Assembly (NCBI GenBank): GCA_000434735.1
Contig: FR881268.1
Span: forward strand, 1,519 to 10,003
Length of the DNA: 8,485 nucleotides
Origin: Bacteroides sp. CAG:530
GTDB taxonomy: Bacteria; Bacteroidota; Bacteroidia; Bacteroidales; Bacteroidaceae
Direction of reading: 5' to 3'
The notes beneath the pieces were generated by a model, which was given only the letters and a program-made list of their open reading frames with translations, was not told the origin of the DNA and did not search any database. Below, piece after piece: positions 1-6,593 of the stretch; the first letter of the stretch is position 1, and the number at the start of each line of letters is the position of its first letter. A program made the translations under genes and the position numbers.

Positions 1-200
1 TCGGCATTCATTTTCTCTTCAAGTTCTGTGAAGTATTTGTTTACTATCTCACGGGCTTCATTGTGTGTGATTGCCGTTTGATTACCTTCTAATACGTCTT
101 TGATTGCCTGAGCAAAGTCGTTTACTTCGATGTTGCGAGCACCCATGCTCAATAAGTTTTGGCCAATGCCTAAACCAATGGCGTAGCTGAATTTATCCAT
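1..200 (-). CDS. FKBP-type peptidyl-prolyl cis-trans isomerase, N-terminal part (partial)
   Basis: Minus-strand gene starting at ATG 200-198 and running off the left edge; 66 complete codons are visible. The protein begins MDKFSYAIGLGIGQNLL and continues as a charged, helical stretch ending ELEEKMNA. This matches the helical N-terminal dimerisation domain (FKBP_N) that precedes the catalytic FKBP domain in Mip/FkpA-like isomerases, and closely resembles Bacteroides homologues as I remember them. The family catalyses cis-trans isomerisation of prolyl bonds and assists folding. No signal peptide or lipobox is seen at the N-terminus, so a cytoplasmic location is more likely than the periplasmic one of E. 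coli FkpA. The catalytic domain lies outside the window, so activity cannot be judged. The gene is divergent from the sirtuin gene, and a -7 promoter element lies at 230-237. No SD precedes the start. Confidence 0.85.
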   Translation of the reverse strand, partial: MDKFSYAIGLGIGQNLLSMGARNIEVNDFAQAIKDVLEGNQTAITHNEAREIVNKYFTELEEKMNA

Positions 201-229
201 ATTAATGTTAATTATACTTTTTAGCGTGG

Positions 230-237
230 CAAAGGTA
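230..237 (-). promoter_or_regulatory. Bacteroidota -7 promoter element for the FKBP gene
   Basis: Read on the minus strand this is TACCTTTG, an exact match to the Bacteroides -7 consensus TAnnTTTG. It lies 29 bp upstream of the FKBP start codon, giving an expected leader of about 20-25 nt. No TTTG -33 element is seen at the normal 19-21 bp spacing, so only half the promoter is supported. Confidence 0.55.
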
Positions 238-282
238 TCTCTTTTCTTTGAATATAAGGTTCTACAACCGATTAAAAATTCT

Positions 283-290
283 TATTTTTG
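283..290 (+). promoter_or_regulatory. Bacteroidota -7 promoter element for the sirtuin-rubredoxin unit
   Basis: TATTTTTG matches TAnnTTTG. Transcription would begin near 297, leaving about 35 nt to the preferred sirtuin start at 332 and only about 17 nt to the upstream ATG at 314. No good -33 TTTG is at standard spacing. This element and the FKBP -7 on the opposite strand are 45 bp apart, so the two promoters share their upstream region. Confidence 0.5.
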
Positions 291-331
291 CGATAACGAT
301 ATTGTTTTGATACATGGAAAAGAAGTTGTGT

Positions 332-1036
332 ATGAAAAAGTTGGTAGTACTTACAGGGGCGGGAATGAGTGCGGAAAGCGGAATAAGTACTTTTCGTGAT
401 TCGGGAGGCCTTTGGGACCGTTATCCGGTAGAGCAGGTAGCTACGCCCGAAGGGTATGCGGCAAATCCGGAACTGGTTCTTAATTTCTATAATGAACGAC
501 GCAAGGAACTTCTGCATGTAGAGCCGAACGAGGGTCATAAGTTATTGGCAGAGTTGGAGCGGTATTTCGATGTTACTATCATCACCCAGAATGTAGATAA
601 CCTGCACGAGCGTGCTGGTAGTCATCACGTAATTCATCTGCATGGCGAGTTGACAAAGGTTACATCGAGCCGAAATCCTAATGATGCGGCTTGCATTCGT
701 GAGCTGAAGCCCGAGGAATACGATGTGAAGATAGGAGATAAGGCTGCCGACGGTTCGCAGCTCCGTCCGTTCATAGTATGGTTTGGCGAGGCTGTGCCGA
801 TGATAGAAACTGCTGTAGATTATGCCGAGAAGGCTGATGTGTTTGTCATTATCGGTACTTCGCTCAACGTATATCCTGCGGCGGGACTGCTAAACTATGT
901 GCCGTACGATGTTCCAGTATATCTGATAGACCCTAAGGAAGTAAATATAACATCTGGCCGTAAGGTTCATGTTATCCGTAAGGGCGCATCGGCAGGTATG
1001 GAAGAACTGAAAGAGATTTTGCTTAAAGAGAAATGA
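332..1036 (+). CDS. cobB: Sir2-family NAD-dependent protein deacylase (sirtuin)
   Basis: Predicted 234-residue cytoplasmic sirtuin, which removes acyl groups from lysine using NAD+ and releases nicotinamide and O-acyl-ADP-ribose. NAD-binding motifs are GAGMSAESGI (residues 9-18), TQNVDN (85-90) and GTSLNVYPAAG (175-185); the catalytic histidine is H104 in HLHGEL. Y53 and R56 in FYNERR match the Tyr-x-x-Arg pair that binds succinyl/malonyl lysine in SIRT5-type and CobB-type sirtuins, so desuccinylation is plausible. The protein has a single cysteine (C121), so the usual four-cysteine zinc site between H104 and the LRPFIVWFGE motif (144-153) is missing. I chose ATG 332 over ATG 314 because family members begin MKxLVVLTGAG and GGAAAAGAAG lies just upstream. 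Rubredoxin follows after 48 bp with no promoter seen between them, so co-transcription is likely. Confidence 0.92.
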   Translation: MKKLVVLTGAGMSAESGISTFRDSGGLWDRYPVEQVATPEGYAANPELVLNFYNERRKELLHVEPNEGHKLLAELERYFDVTIITQNVDNLHERAGSHHVIHLHGELTKVTSSRNPNDAACIRELKPEEYDVKIGDKAADGSQLRPFIVWFGEAVPMIETAVDYAEKADVFVIIGTSLNVYPAAGLLNYVPYDVPVYLIDPKEVNITSGRKVHVIRKGASAGMEELKEILLKEK

Positions 1037-1084
1037 TATTATCGCGAATATATAAAGAGTATTAACATTTAAAATTAAAGACGT

Positions 1085-1249
1085 ATGAAAAAGTACATTT
1101 GCACAGTTTGCGATTGGGTTTACGATCCTGAAGTAGGTGATCCTGATGCTGGAATTGCTCCGGGAACCGCATTCGAAGATTTGCCCGAAGATTGGGTTTG
1201 CCCAGTTTGTGGAGTCGGAAAAGAAGACTTCAAGCCGGTAGAAGAATAA
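1085..1249 (+). CDS. Rubredoxin
   Basis: Small gene of 54 codons that is easy to miss. The protein MKKYICTVCDWVYDPEVGDP... is a complete one-iron rubredoxin: the iron ligands are the two knuckles CTVC (C6, C9) and CPVC (C39, C42), and the conserved WVYDPE (11-16) and PEDWVCP (34-40) segments are present. Length is standard for the family (52-54 residues). Rubredoxins are cytoplasmic single-electron carriers; in anaerobes they often supply rubrerythrin or superoxide reductase in peroxide and superoxide removal, but no such partner is in this window. The gene follows the sirtuin by 48 bp on the same strand and is closed by the hairpin at 1264-1308. The start has no SD; an A-rich leader precedes it, as is usual in this phylum. 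Confidence 0.96.
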   Translation: MKKYICTVCDWVYDPEVGDPDAGIAPGTAFEDLPEDWVCPVCGVGKEDFKPVEE

Positions 1250-1263
1250 TCCTCTAAAAAATA

Positions 1264-1308
1264 AGCACCCCTTGTCTGTATAAAATGGATAAGGGGTGTT
1301 CGTTTTTA
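1264..1308. terminator. Bidirectional intrinsic terminator between rubredoxin and gamma-carbonic anhydrase
   Basis: A stem of 13 pairs (two of them G-T) joins 1264-1276 to 1288-1300, with the core CACCCCTT/AAGGGGTG and an 11-nt loop. On the plus strand it is followed by a T run (TTTTTAT). On the minus strand it is followed by TTATTTTTTAG. It therefore can end the sirtuin-rubredoxin transcript and the convergent carbonic anhydrase transcript. Confidence 0.88.
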
Positions 1309-1316
1309 TATTACAT

Positions 1317-1841
1317 TTACTTTTCGTTTTCTTTAAACCACGATGCGTACATTAAGTATCCGTTGGCTATTTTTTGATTCAATTCCTTGCTCTGTTCGGG
1401 CGATACCTTTTTAATAAACCGCGCCGGCACTCCTGCCCATAGTGTGTAAGGCTCTATTTTTGTGTTGGCCAGTACCAATGCTCCGGCGGCCACTATAGCA
1501 CCTTCTCCCACTTCGGCATAATCGAGTAGTGTAGAACCCATACCGATAAGTGCATTGTCGTGCACGCAGGCGCCGTGAAGCGTTACGTTGTGCCCTATCG
1601 ATACATCGTTCCCTATTTCTACAGTCGATTTCTCATACAGTGTATGCAGTACCGTACCGTCTTGTATATTAACCCGATTCCCTATACGGATGGAATTGAC
1701 GTCTCCTCTTAATACCGTGTTGAACCATATGCTACAGTCATCTCCCATAACCACATCGCCTATTATCGTGGCGTTGTCGGCCAAGAAGCAGTTGTTTCCG
1801 AATGCCGGAGTAAATCCCCGTACAGATTTGATTAGTGCCAT
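1317..1841 (-). CDS. Gamma-class carbonic anhydrase-like hexapeptide-repeat protein
   Basis: A 174-residue protein of the left-handed beta-helix family, with repeated [LIV]GxxxxI-type hexapeptides from about residue 15 to 125 and a C-terminal helix (about 147-172). The three metal-ligand histidines of gamma-carbonic anhydrases are present as H66 (TVLHT), H84 (IGHN) and H89 (TLHG), together with the conserved RGD (R45, D47) and Q60. The fold works as a trimer with Zn2+ or Fe2+ between subunits. Relatives of this size (YrdA, PaaY, CaiE type) are often annotated as carbonic anhydrase or acetyltransferase, and many lack the acidic loop of the archaeal Cam enzyme, so CO2 hydration is likely but unproven. 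It ends 8 bp from the bidirectional terminator. No clear -7 element was found upstream of its start. Confidence 0.9.
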   Translation of the reverse strand: MALIKSVRGFTPAFGNNCFLADNATIIGDVVMGDDCSIWFNTVLRGDVNSIRIGNRVNIQDGTVLHTLYEKSTVEIGNDVSIGHNVTLHGACVHDNALIGMGSTLLDYAEVGEGAIVAAGALVLANTKIEPYTLWAGVPARFIKKVSPEQSKELNQKIANGYLMYASWFKENEK

Positions 1842-1951
1842 TATGATATGTTTTTTAATCCGACCGCAATATTCATATTATTTTCGACTTTGGCAAATAA
1901 TTACGGGTTGGATATGAAATATGTAATTGGACATTTTGTTTCTGGTAATTT

Positions 1952-1982
1952 GATAGTGGTAACAAAAAAATGTTTCACTATC
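1952..1982. repeat. Inverted repeat upstream of the ammonium transporter
   Basis: GATAGTG (1952-1958) pairs perfectly with CACTATC (1976-1982). Inside it AACA (1961-1964) pairs with TGTT (1971-1974), leaving only small bulges and an A6 loop. No T run follows on either strand, so a terminator is unlikely. It lies about 45 bp upstream of the transporter -33 element and 110 bp upstream of the carbonic anhydrase start, a reasonable place for a regulator-binding site. Confidence 0.55.
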
Positions 1983-2027
1983 TTGGTAAAATGTTATAAT
2001 GTTACTAAAAAATAATATATGTACATC

Positions 2028-2057
2028 ATTGTGATATTAATAAAAGCTATATCTTTG
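2028..2057 (+). promoter_or_regulatory. Promoter of the ammonium transporter gene
   Basis: The -7 element TATCTTTG (2050-2057) is an exact TAnnTTTG match. ATTG at 2028-2031 is a one-mismatch -33 element, 18 bp upstream. Transcription would start near 2064, giving a leader of roughly 100 nt before the ATG at 2166. Confidence 0.7.
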
Positions 2058-2165
2058 CATTTGGAAATACAATAATACAAATTTAAAACAAAATGCTCGG
2101 TCGGCAGTCTTTGCTGCAAACAAATGGTGTCTATTGAGCCTTGTACAACTAAACACTTAATTATT

Positions 2166-3524
2166 ATGAAACGATTTAAGACAAAATGGGTAGTGTTTTT
2201 AGCACTGATGGCTATGTTTTGTGTGGGCGGAGCTTTTTTACCCGATTCAGTTGAGATGTGGGAACCCGATGCAAACGTTGGTTCGGCCGATGTGGCATGG
2301 ATGATTAACGCTACGATTTTCGTGCTCATGATGACACCGGGATTGGCGTTCTTTTATGGCGGTATGGTTAATAAGAAGAATGTTATTTCTACTATACTTC
2401 AGAGCTTTATCGCTATGGGTATAATCAGTGTGGTGTGGGTAATTGTAGGATTTAGCTTGGCTTTTGGCGACAATATTGGTGGAGTGCTTGGAAATCCAGC
2501 CACTTTCTTTATGTTTCACGGTGTAGGAGCTAAGGTAAATCAAGAGTTGGCACCTACAATACCGTTGGCGCTCTATGCATTGTTTCAGATGAAATTTGCC
2601 ATCATAACTCCTTCTCTTATAACAGGAGCCTTTGCCGAACGAGTTAAGTTCTCGGCATATTTAGTCTTTATGATACTTTTCTGCTTGTTTATATATTGTC
2701 CGCTGGCGCACTGTACATGGCATCCCGACGGAATATTCCGTCAGTGGGGAGTTGTCGATTTTGCAGGTGGTATCGTAGTACACGCATCTTCGGGAATAGC
2801 AGCGTTGGCTGGTGCGTTGTTCTTGGGTAAACGTGTAAAAGACAAACGCAGTGACGCTCCGGCTAATGTGCCTTTTGTAGTGCTTGGCGCTGCGATGCTT
2901 TGGTTGGGATGGTTTGGCTTTAATGCAGGTTCTTCGCTTCATGCCGACGCTATAGCAGTAAAAGCCTTTCTTAACACCAACACCGCTTGTGCTACAGGTA
3001 TGTTAGTATGGCTTTTCTTCGATGCGGTTATGGGACGTAAGGCCTCTGCTATGGGAGCTGCTGTAGGAGCTGTGGTAGGTTTGGTAGTCATCACGCCATC
3101 TGCCGGATATGTAAGTGTGGGTCAGAGTCTTTTCATTGCTTTCGTAGCTACGCTGATATGTAATATCGCTTGTCATTGGAGCGATAAGTCAGGTCGTTTA
3201 GACGATGCTTTGGATGTATTCCCCACCCACGGCACAGGAGGTATTGTAGGTACTATTCTTACCGGTATATTTATTAAGGAAGGTTTGATGGCAGGCGATA
3301 TGGAAGGTGTTCGCATCTTCTTATACCATTTATTGGCTGTAGGTATCGTAATAGTTTACACCTTTGTGGTAAGTATGCTGCTGTATTGGATAGTGAATAA
3401 GTTGATTCCTATGAGAGTAAGTAAGGAAAGTGAAAAAGTGGGACTCGACATCAGTCAGCATGGTGAATCTTATAACTTCGCCGACATTGACGAAGTGGAC
3501 GATGACGGTCAGCTGCGTTATTAA
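2166..3524 (+). CDS. amt: Ammonium transporter (Amt/MEP/Rh family)
   Basis: A 452-residue inner-membrane channel for ammonium uptake. Residues 1-24 form a signal peptide (MKRFKTK then a hydrophobic run), as in other bacterial Amt proteins, followed by about eleven membrane helices. Family landmarks are GLAFFYGGMV (59-68), FAIITPSLITGAFAER (144-159), D198 in DFAGG, and the twin pore histidines H206 (VVHAS) and H355 (FPTHGTGG). The C-terminal tail keeps the GLDISQHGESYNF element (426-438) involved in subunit coupling and PII regulation, then ends in an acidic stretch. The start at 2166 was chosen because it places the signal peptide at the N-terminus; ATG 2124 would add 14 residues. No glnK/PII gene is adjacent, which is unusual since amt and glnK are commonly paired. 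Confidence 0.95.
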   Translation: MKRFKTKWVVFLALMAMFCVGGAFLPDSVEMWEPDANVGSADVAWMINATIFVLMMTPGLAFFYGGMVNKKNVISTILQSFIAMGIISVVWVIVGFSLAFGDNIGGVLGNPATFFMFHGVGAKVNQELAPTIPLALYALFQMKFAIITPSLITGAFAERVKFSAYLVFMILFCLFIYCPLAHCTWHPDGIFRQWGVVDFAGGIVVHASSGIAALAGALFLGKRVKDKRSDAPANVPFVVLGAAMLWLGWFGFNAGSSLHADAIAVKAFLNTNTACATGMLVWLFFDAVMGRKASAMGAAVGAVVGLVVITPSAGYVSVGQSLFIAFVATLICNIACHWSDKSGRLDDALDVFPTHGTGGIVGTILTGIFIKEGLMAGDMEGVRIFLYHLLAVGIVIVYTFVVSMLLYWIVNKLIPMRVSKESEKVGLDISQHGESYNFADIDEVDDDGQLRY

Positions 3525-3551
3525 TTAGCGGCTAAGTCATGAAGATATTTA

Positions 3552-3657
3552 ACAAAGTCGTCTTACTTCGGTCGAAGTAAGCATTCACCTCGGTCGATGT
3601 GAGCGCTCACATCGTTCGAGGTAAGCATTCACTTCGTTCGAAGTAAGACGACTTTGT
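3552..3657. repeat. 106-bp symmetric palindromic element built of four tandem 22-bp near-palindromes
   Basis: Four copies of a 22-bp unit abut without spacers (3560-3581, 3582-3603, 3604-3625, 3626-3647), each centred on TCGGTCGA or TCGTTCGA (at 3568, 3590, 3612, 3634, exactly 22 bp apart). Each unit is itself palindromic; unit 1 has perfect 9-bp arms, CTTACTTCG/CGAAGTAAG. The whole array is also one large inverted repeat centred between 3604 and 3605. Its outer arms, 3552-3570 (ACAAAGTCGTCTTACTTCG) and 3639-3657, are a perfect 19-bp match, and the centre 3595-3614 is a perfect 20-bp palindrome. It sits between convergent genes, 27 bp after the transporter stop and 26 bp after the stop of the opposing gene. 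No T run adjoins it and no target-site duplication is visible. A 22-bp period is not a codon multiple, so it is not coding. REP/BIME-like repeat, protein-binding array or small non-autonomous element are all possible. Confidence 0.9.
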
Positions 3658-3683
3658 CGCATAGTTCGTGTAAATTGAATGCA

Positions 3684-4718
3684 TTATTTAAGCAGCCGGA
3701 AGGTAACTAATAGTCCTTTGTGATCTGTTGGCCACACACTTTGCGGCAATAAAAACTTATCTTTAGACTGATTGGCGACACGTTTATTGTATGCGATACA
3801 GCCTTCTGGTCCGAAAATGATAGCTTTTTTTAATTTTATCTTTGGATGAGGGTAATAGAAGATATAATCAATGCGGTCGCGCTCATCCGATTTTGGAGCC
3901 CAGGTGAGTTTTTCTACAGGAACAAGAGGATTATCTATTGGAAAAGTGAATCCGGGATATCTTATAACATCTGGATAAAGACTGCGGTAGCTATCAACAA
4001 ATCCGGCGTTGTCGAGCAATAATGTAACTGTCCAAGGCACGATGAATCCATTATGAGCGTATAAATCTTTTGTCTCACGAATCCAGTCCAAGTGTGAAGG
4101 CTCATTAAAATCGCCTCCCAATATCACGATTGTTCCTTCCGCGATATCTTTCTTTGCTTCTCTTATAAAATTGCGGATGGCATCGTCTCGCAGCGAGCGG
4201 TCGTTTGCTTGAAGAATTTTCGATACACTTTCTGGTATTGGTATTTCTTTCCAAGTAGATCCGTCGTATCCTCGCACATTATAATAAGCGTCATTCAGAT
4301 AATCCAAGTGTGCCGTATAGATGGCTATATCAACATCGCCTATGCGACTTTTCATTTTGTACACGCTTCCATGATCATCCTTTAAAGGAAATACGGTTAC
4401 TGAGTCAGTGATTGGATATCGACTTAACACTCCAGAATCAAAACTATAGAATGAGTAATAAGTCTCTCCTTGTTGTTGCAATGATTGTACAATTTTGTCG
4501 CAGAACCTCGTTTTATTATAATTACGCACTTCGCTGAAAGTAATGAAATCTGGCTTTAGGCGAACTATTTCGTTTACGATGGCCTCATAACCACCTTTCA
4601 CCATAGTCCCTTCTTGCCAAATGTTCCATTGCAGAACGGTAAACTCCTTTGGAGTCTGTGCCGCGGAGAAGATGGATAGTAGCAGGCACAGGATGCTTAG
4701 GATAAATGTCTTTTTCAT
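3684..4718 (-). CDS. Secreted endonuclease/exonuclease/phosphatase-fold hydrolase
   Basis: A 344-residue protein with a signal peptide (MKKTFILSILCLLLSIFSAA, cleavage near residue 20) and no lipobox, so it is exported rather than lipid-anchored. The mature part has the full set of EEP-family (DNase I/sphingomyelinase/inositol phosphatase fold) motifs: N32 in QWNIW, E63 in FSEVR, H137 in YTAHLDY, D203 and N205 in GGDFNEP, D284 in RIDYIF, and D332-H333 in PTDHKG. These are the metal-binding and catalytic positions for phosphodiester or phosphomonoester cleavage. The substrate cannot be told from sequence; nucleic acid, phospholipid or sugar phosphate are all possible. The start at 4718 was preferred to ATG 4754 because the longer form would put 12 residues ahead of the signal peptide and code through a terminator hairpin. 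It follows pepP on the same strand. Confidence 0.88.
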   Translation of the reverse strand: MKKTFILSILCLLLSIFSAAQTPKEFTVLQWNIWQEGTMVKGGYEAIVNEIVRLKPDFITFSEVRNYNKTRFCDKIVQSLQQQGETYYSFYSFDSGVLSRYPITDSVTVFPLKDDHGSVYKMKSRIGDVDIAIYTAHLDYLNDAYYNVRGYDGSTWKEIPIPESVSKILQANDRSLRDDAIRNFIREAKKDIAEGTIVILGGDFNEPSHLDWIRETKDLYAHNGFIVPWTVTLLLDNAGFVDSYRSLYPDVIRYPGFTFPIDNPLVPVEKLTWAPKSDERDRIDYIFYYPHPKIKLKKAIIFGPEGCIAYNKRVANQSKDKFLLPQSVWPTDHKGLLVTFRLLK

Positions 4719-4728
4719 GTAATGGTGT

Positions 4729-4768
4729 AAATAAAAAGCGAAGACATATCGCACGGATATATCTTCGC
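4729..4768 (-). terminator. Intrinsic terminator or leader hairpin between pepP and the secreted hydrolase
   Basis: On the minus strand a stem forms between 4756-4768 and 4738-4750: seven pairs (GCGAAGA arm), one mismatch, five pairs, and a 5-nt loop. It is followed directly by TTTTTATTT. It has the form of a rho-independent terminator for pepP. It ends only about 10 nt before the ATG of the downstream hydrolase, and no -7 element is seen between it and that ATG. Confidence 0.8.
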
Positions 4769-4777
4769 CTTTGGATT

Positions 4778-6556
4778 TTATAATTCACTAGTAGCCTGTT
4801 TCAACCATTGTCTCTCTTGTTCATTTAAGAAAGGAGAGAGTGTTTCGTAAACATGCTTGTGGTAATCGTTCAGCCACTCTATTTCGTAGGGGAGAAGCAT
4901 TTCTGTGCAGATGGCTTCTTTGTCGATAGGACAGAGGGTCAGAGGCTCGAACTTGTAGAATTGTCCGAATTCTGTTTCTTTTGAGAATACTACCAACATG
5001 GTGTTTTCGGTACGTATGCCGTATCTTCCAGAACGATAGATGCCCGGCTCGTTTGTGAGCGTCATGCCTGGTTGCAGTGGGGTAGGGATGTGATTCATGC
5101 GGATTTGGTGAGGGCCTTCGTGTACGTTAAGGAAATGTCCGACTCCGTGTCCGGTGCCATGGCCGTAATTGATGCCTTCTTTCCACATGAATTGACGTGC
5201 CATGATATCTAACTGAGTTCCGCATGTGCCTGCAGGGAATTCGGTCATCGACAGAGCGATGAATCCTTTTAGTACCAATGTGTAGTCTCTTTTCTGCTCG
5301 GGTGTGGTGTTACCTAGCACAATAGTTCTTGTGATGTCTGTCGTTCCGTCGAGATACTGCGCTCCGCTGTCGAGCAAAAGCAATCCTTCCGGATGCAGGT
5401 CGCTTGCGGTTTCGGGTGTCGCCTCATAATGAACGATGGCTCCATGCTCCTGATATCCGGCGATAGTCTCGAAACTTATGCCTTGGAATAACTTTTGTTC
5501 TGCACGAAGTTCATATAACTTCTTGTCGATAGTGCATTCGGTCTGTCCTCCTTGCTTTACGGCATCTTTTAGCCACATCAGGAATTTAGTCATCGCTACT
5601 CCGTCGCGTGTCATCGCTTCGTGGAAGCCCTGTATCTCGACTTCGTTCTTTATGGCTTTCATCATTGATACGGGCGATGCGTGCAACTTGATTTTGCAAT
5701 ATGTTTCGGCGGTATGGCAAATCCTGTAGTTGGCGCTAGGCGAGAGTTGTATGCATTCTCCTTTATAGTCTTTTATATCCTGCTCTATTTGCGAATAAGG
5801 TCTTGCCTCAATATGGTTGTCTTGTAAATATTGGCTAGTTTCGGCAGTCAGCTTGTTAGTGTCTATATATAAATAGGTGTGTTGCTCTGTAATGAACAGG
5901 TAGCTTACGAAAACAGGGTTGCATGGAACGTCTGTGCCTCGCATGTTTAATACCCATGCCACTTCGTCGAGAGATGAGATTATCAACGCATCGACGCATT
6001 GCTGCTGCATGTGAGCGTGTATCTGCTCTAATTTCTTGCTCGTCGGTACTCCGGCGTAGCAAAGAGGAAGAACGAACGGATCTGAAGTTGGCAGTGATGG
6101 GCGGTCGCTCCATATTTCATCAAACGGATCTTCCGTATCAATTAGGTTGATGCCGAAGTCTTTCAGGTCATCGCTTAACTGTGAGAAGTATTCTACTCCG
6201 CATGTTTTTCCGTCTATTCCTACGCTGTCGCCATTCGCTAAAGTCTCACCAAGCCACTCGGCTATTGATGGTGTTTCTGGCATTCTCTCCTTGAATAATC
6301 TGATGCCGGTGCCGTCAAGCTGTTCTTCGGCTTGGATAAAATAACGTGAGTCTGTCCATAGTCCGCCGTTTTGTGAGGTGATGACAGCCGTACCTGCAGA
6401 ACCGGTGAATCCGGAAATCCATTTTCTGCTTTCCCAATGTTCGGGAACGTATTCGCCTGCGTGCGGGTCGGTACTTGGCACAACGAAAGCTGTTATGCCT
6501 TTTTTATTCATGAAGCCGCGTAGTGCTTCGATGCGCTTTTTTATTTCTGTATTCAT
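4778..6556 (-). CDS. pepP: Aminopeptidase P (Xaa-Pro aminopeptidase, M24B), long three-domain form
   Basis: A 592-residue cytoplasmic metallopeptidase that removes the N-terminal residue from peptides with proline in second position. Two creatinase-like N-terminal domains (about 1-155 and 160-305) precede the pita-bread catalytic domain (about 310-535) and a short C-terminal extension. This is the long layout of eukaryotic APP1 rather than the 440-residue E. coli PepP. The dinuclear metal ligands are D396 and D407 (LLDSGAQYLDGTTDITRT), H470 (GHGTGHGVGHF), E503 (TNEPGIY) and E517 (IRTENT); spacing agrees with human APP1 (D415, D426, H489, E523, E537) within one residue. No signal peptide is present. 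It is the first gene of a minus-strand pair with the secreted hydrolase, separated from it by a terminator hairpin, and is divergent from rpsU. Confidence 0.95.
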   Translation of the reverse strand: MNTEIKKRIEALRGFMNKKGITAFVVPSTDPHAGEYVPEHWESRKWISGFTGSAGTAVITSQNGGLWTDSRYFIQAEEQLDGTGIRLFKERMPETPSIAEWLGETLANGDSVGIDGKTCGVEYFSQLSDDLKDFGINLIDTEDPFDEIWSDRPSLPTSDPFVLPLCYAGVPTSKKLEQIHAHMQQQCVDALIISSLDEVAWVLNMRGTDVPCNPVFVSYLFITEQHTYLYIDTNKLTAETSQYLQDNHIEARPYSQIEQDIKDYKGECIQLSPSANYRICHTAETYCKIKLHASPVSMMKAIKNEVEIQGFHEAMTRDGVAMTKFLMWLKDAVKQGGQTECTIDKKLYELRAEQKLFQGISFETIAGYQEHGAIVHYEATPETASDLHPEGLLLLDSGAQYLDGTTDITRTIVLGNTTPEQKRDYTLVLKGFIALSMTEFPAGTCGTQLDIMARQFMWKEGINYGHGTGHGVGHFLNVHEGPHQIRMNHIPTPLQPGMTLTNEPGIYRSGRYGIRTENTMLVVFSKETEFGQFYKFEPLTLCPIDKEAICTEMLLPYEIEWLNDYHKHVYETLSPFLNEQERQWLKQATSEL

Positions 6557-6593
6557 GTTGAAACGTATTTGATTTATCGATTTTCAGTATCTA

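Larger units (their letters stand above)
1842..2165. other. 324-bp divergent spacer between carbonic anhydrase and ammonium transporter
   Basis: AT-rich spacer with no supported gene. It holds a hairpin at 1952-1982, three direct TGGTAA copies (1943-1948, 1957-1962, 1984-1989), the transporter promoter at 2028-2057, and a leader of about 100 nt. The leader includes a small palindrome TTTGCTGCAAA (2110-2120). An ATG at 2124 in frame with the transporter adds 14 non-hydrophobic residues before the signal peptide and is unlikely to be used. Confidence 0.6.

Noticed and set aside
314..331. Upstream ATG 314 as the sirtuin start
   Set aside because: It would add MEKKLC, which family members lack, and would leave a leader of only about 17 nt; GGAAAAGAAG between the two ATGs suits ATG 332.
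2124..2165. Upstream ATG 2124 as the transporter start
   Set aside because: It puts 14 polar residues before a clear signal peptide that begins at 2166.
2247..2942. Minus-strand open frames inside the transporter
   Set aside because: Composition is shadow-like (His, Cys and Ser rich, no recognisable domain) and they overlap a convincing gene.
3552..3657. CRISPR array
   Set aside because: The 22-bp units abut each other with no unique spacers, each is a palindrome, and no cas genes are present.
3552..3657. Complete MITE or insertion sequence
   Set aside because: The terminal inverted repeats are good, but the flanking bases show no target-site duplication and there is no transposase; kept only as a repeat of unknown type.
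4719..4754. Upstream ATG 4754 as the secreted hydrolase start
   Set aside because: It places extra residues ahead of the signal peptide and runs coding sequence through the terminator hairpin.
5478..6572. Several plus-strand open frames inside pepP
   Set aside because: They are antisense to a fully conserved peptidase, match no family I recognise and have no promoter or start signals.
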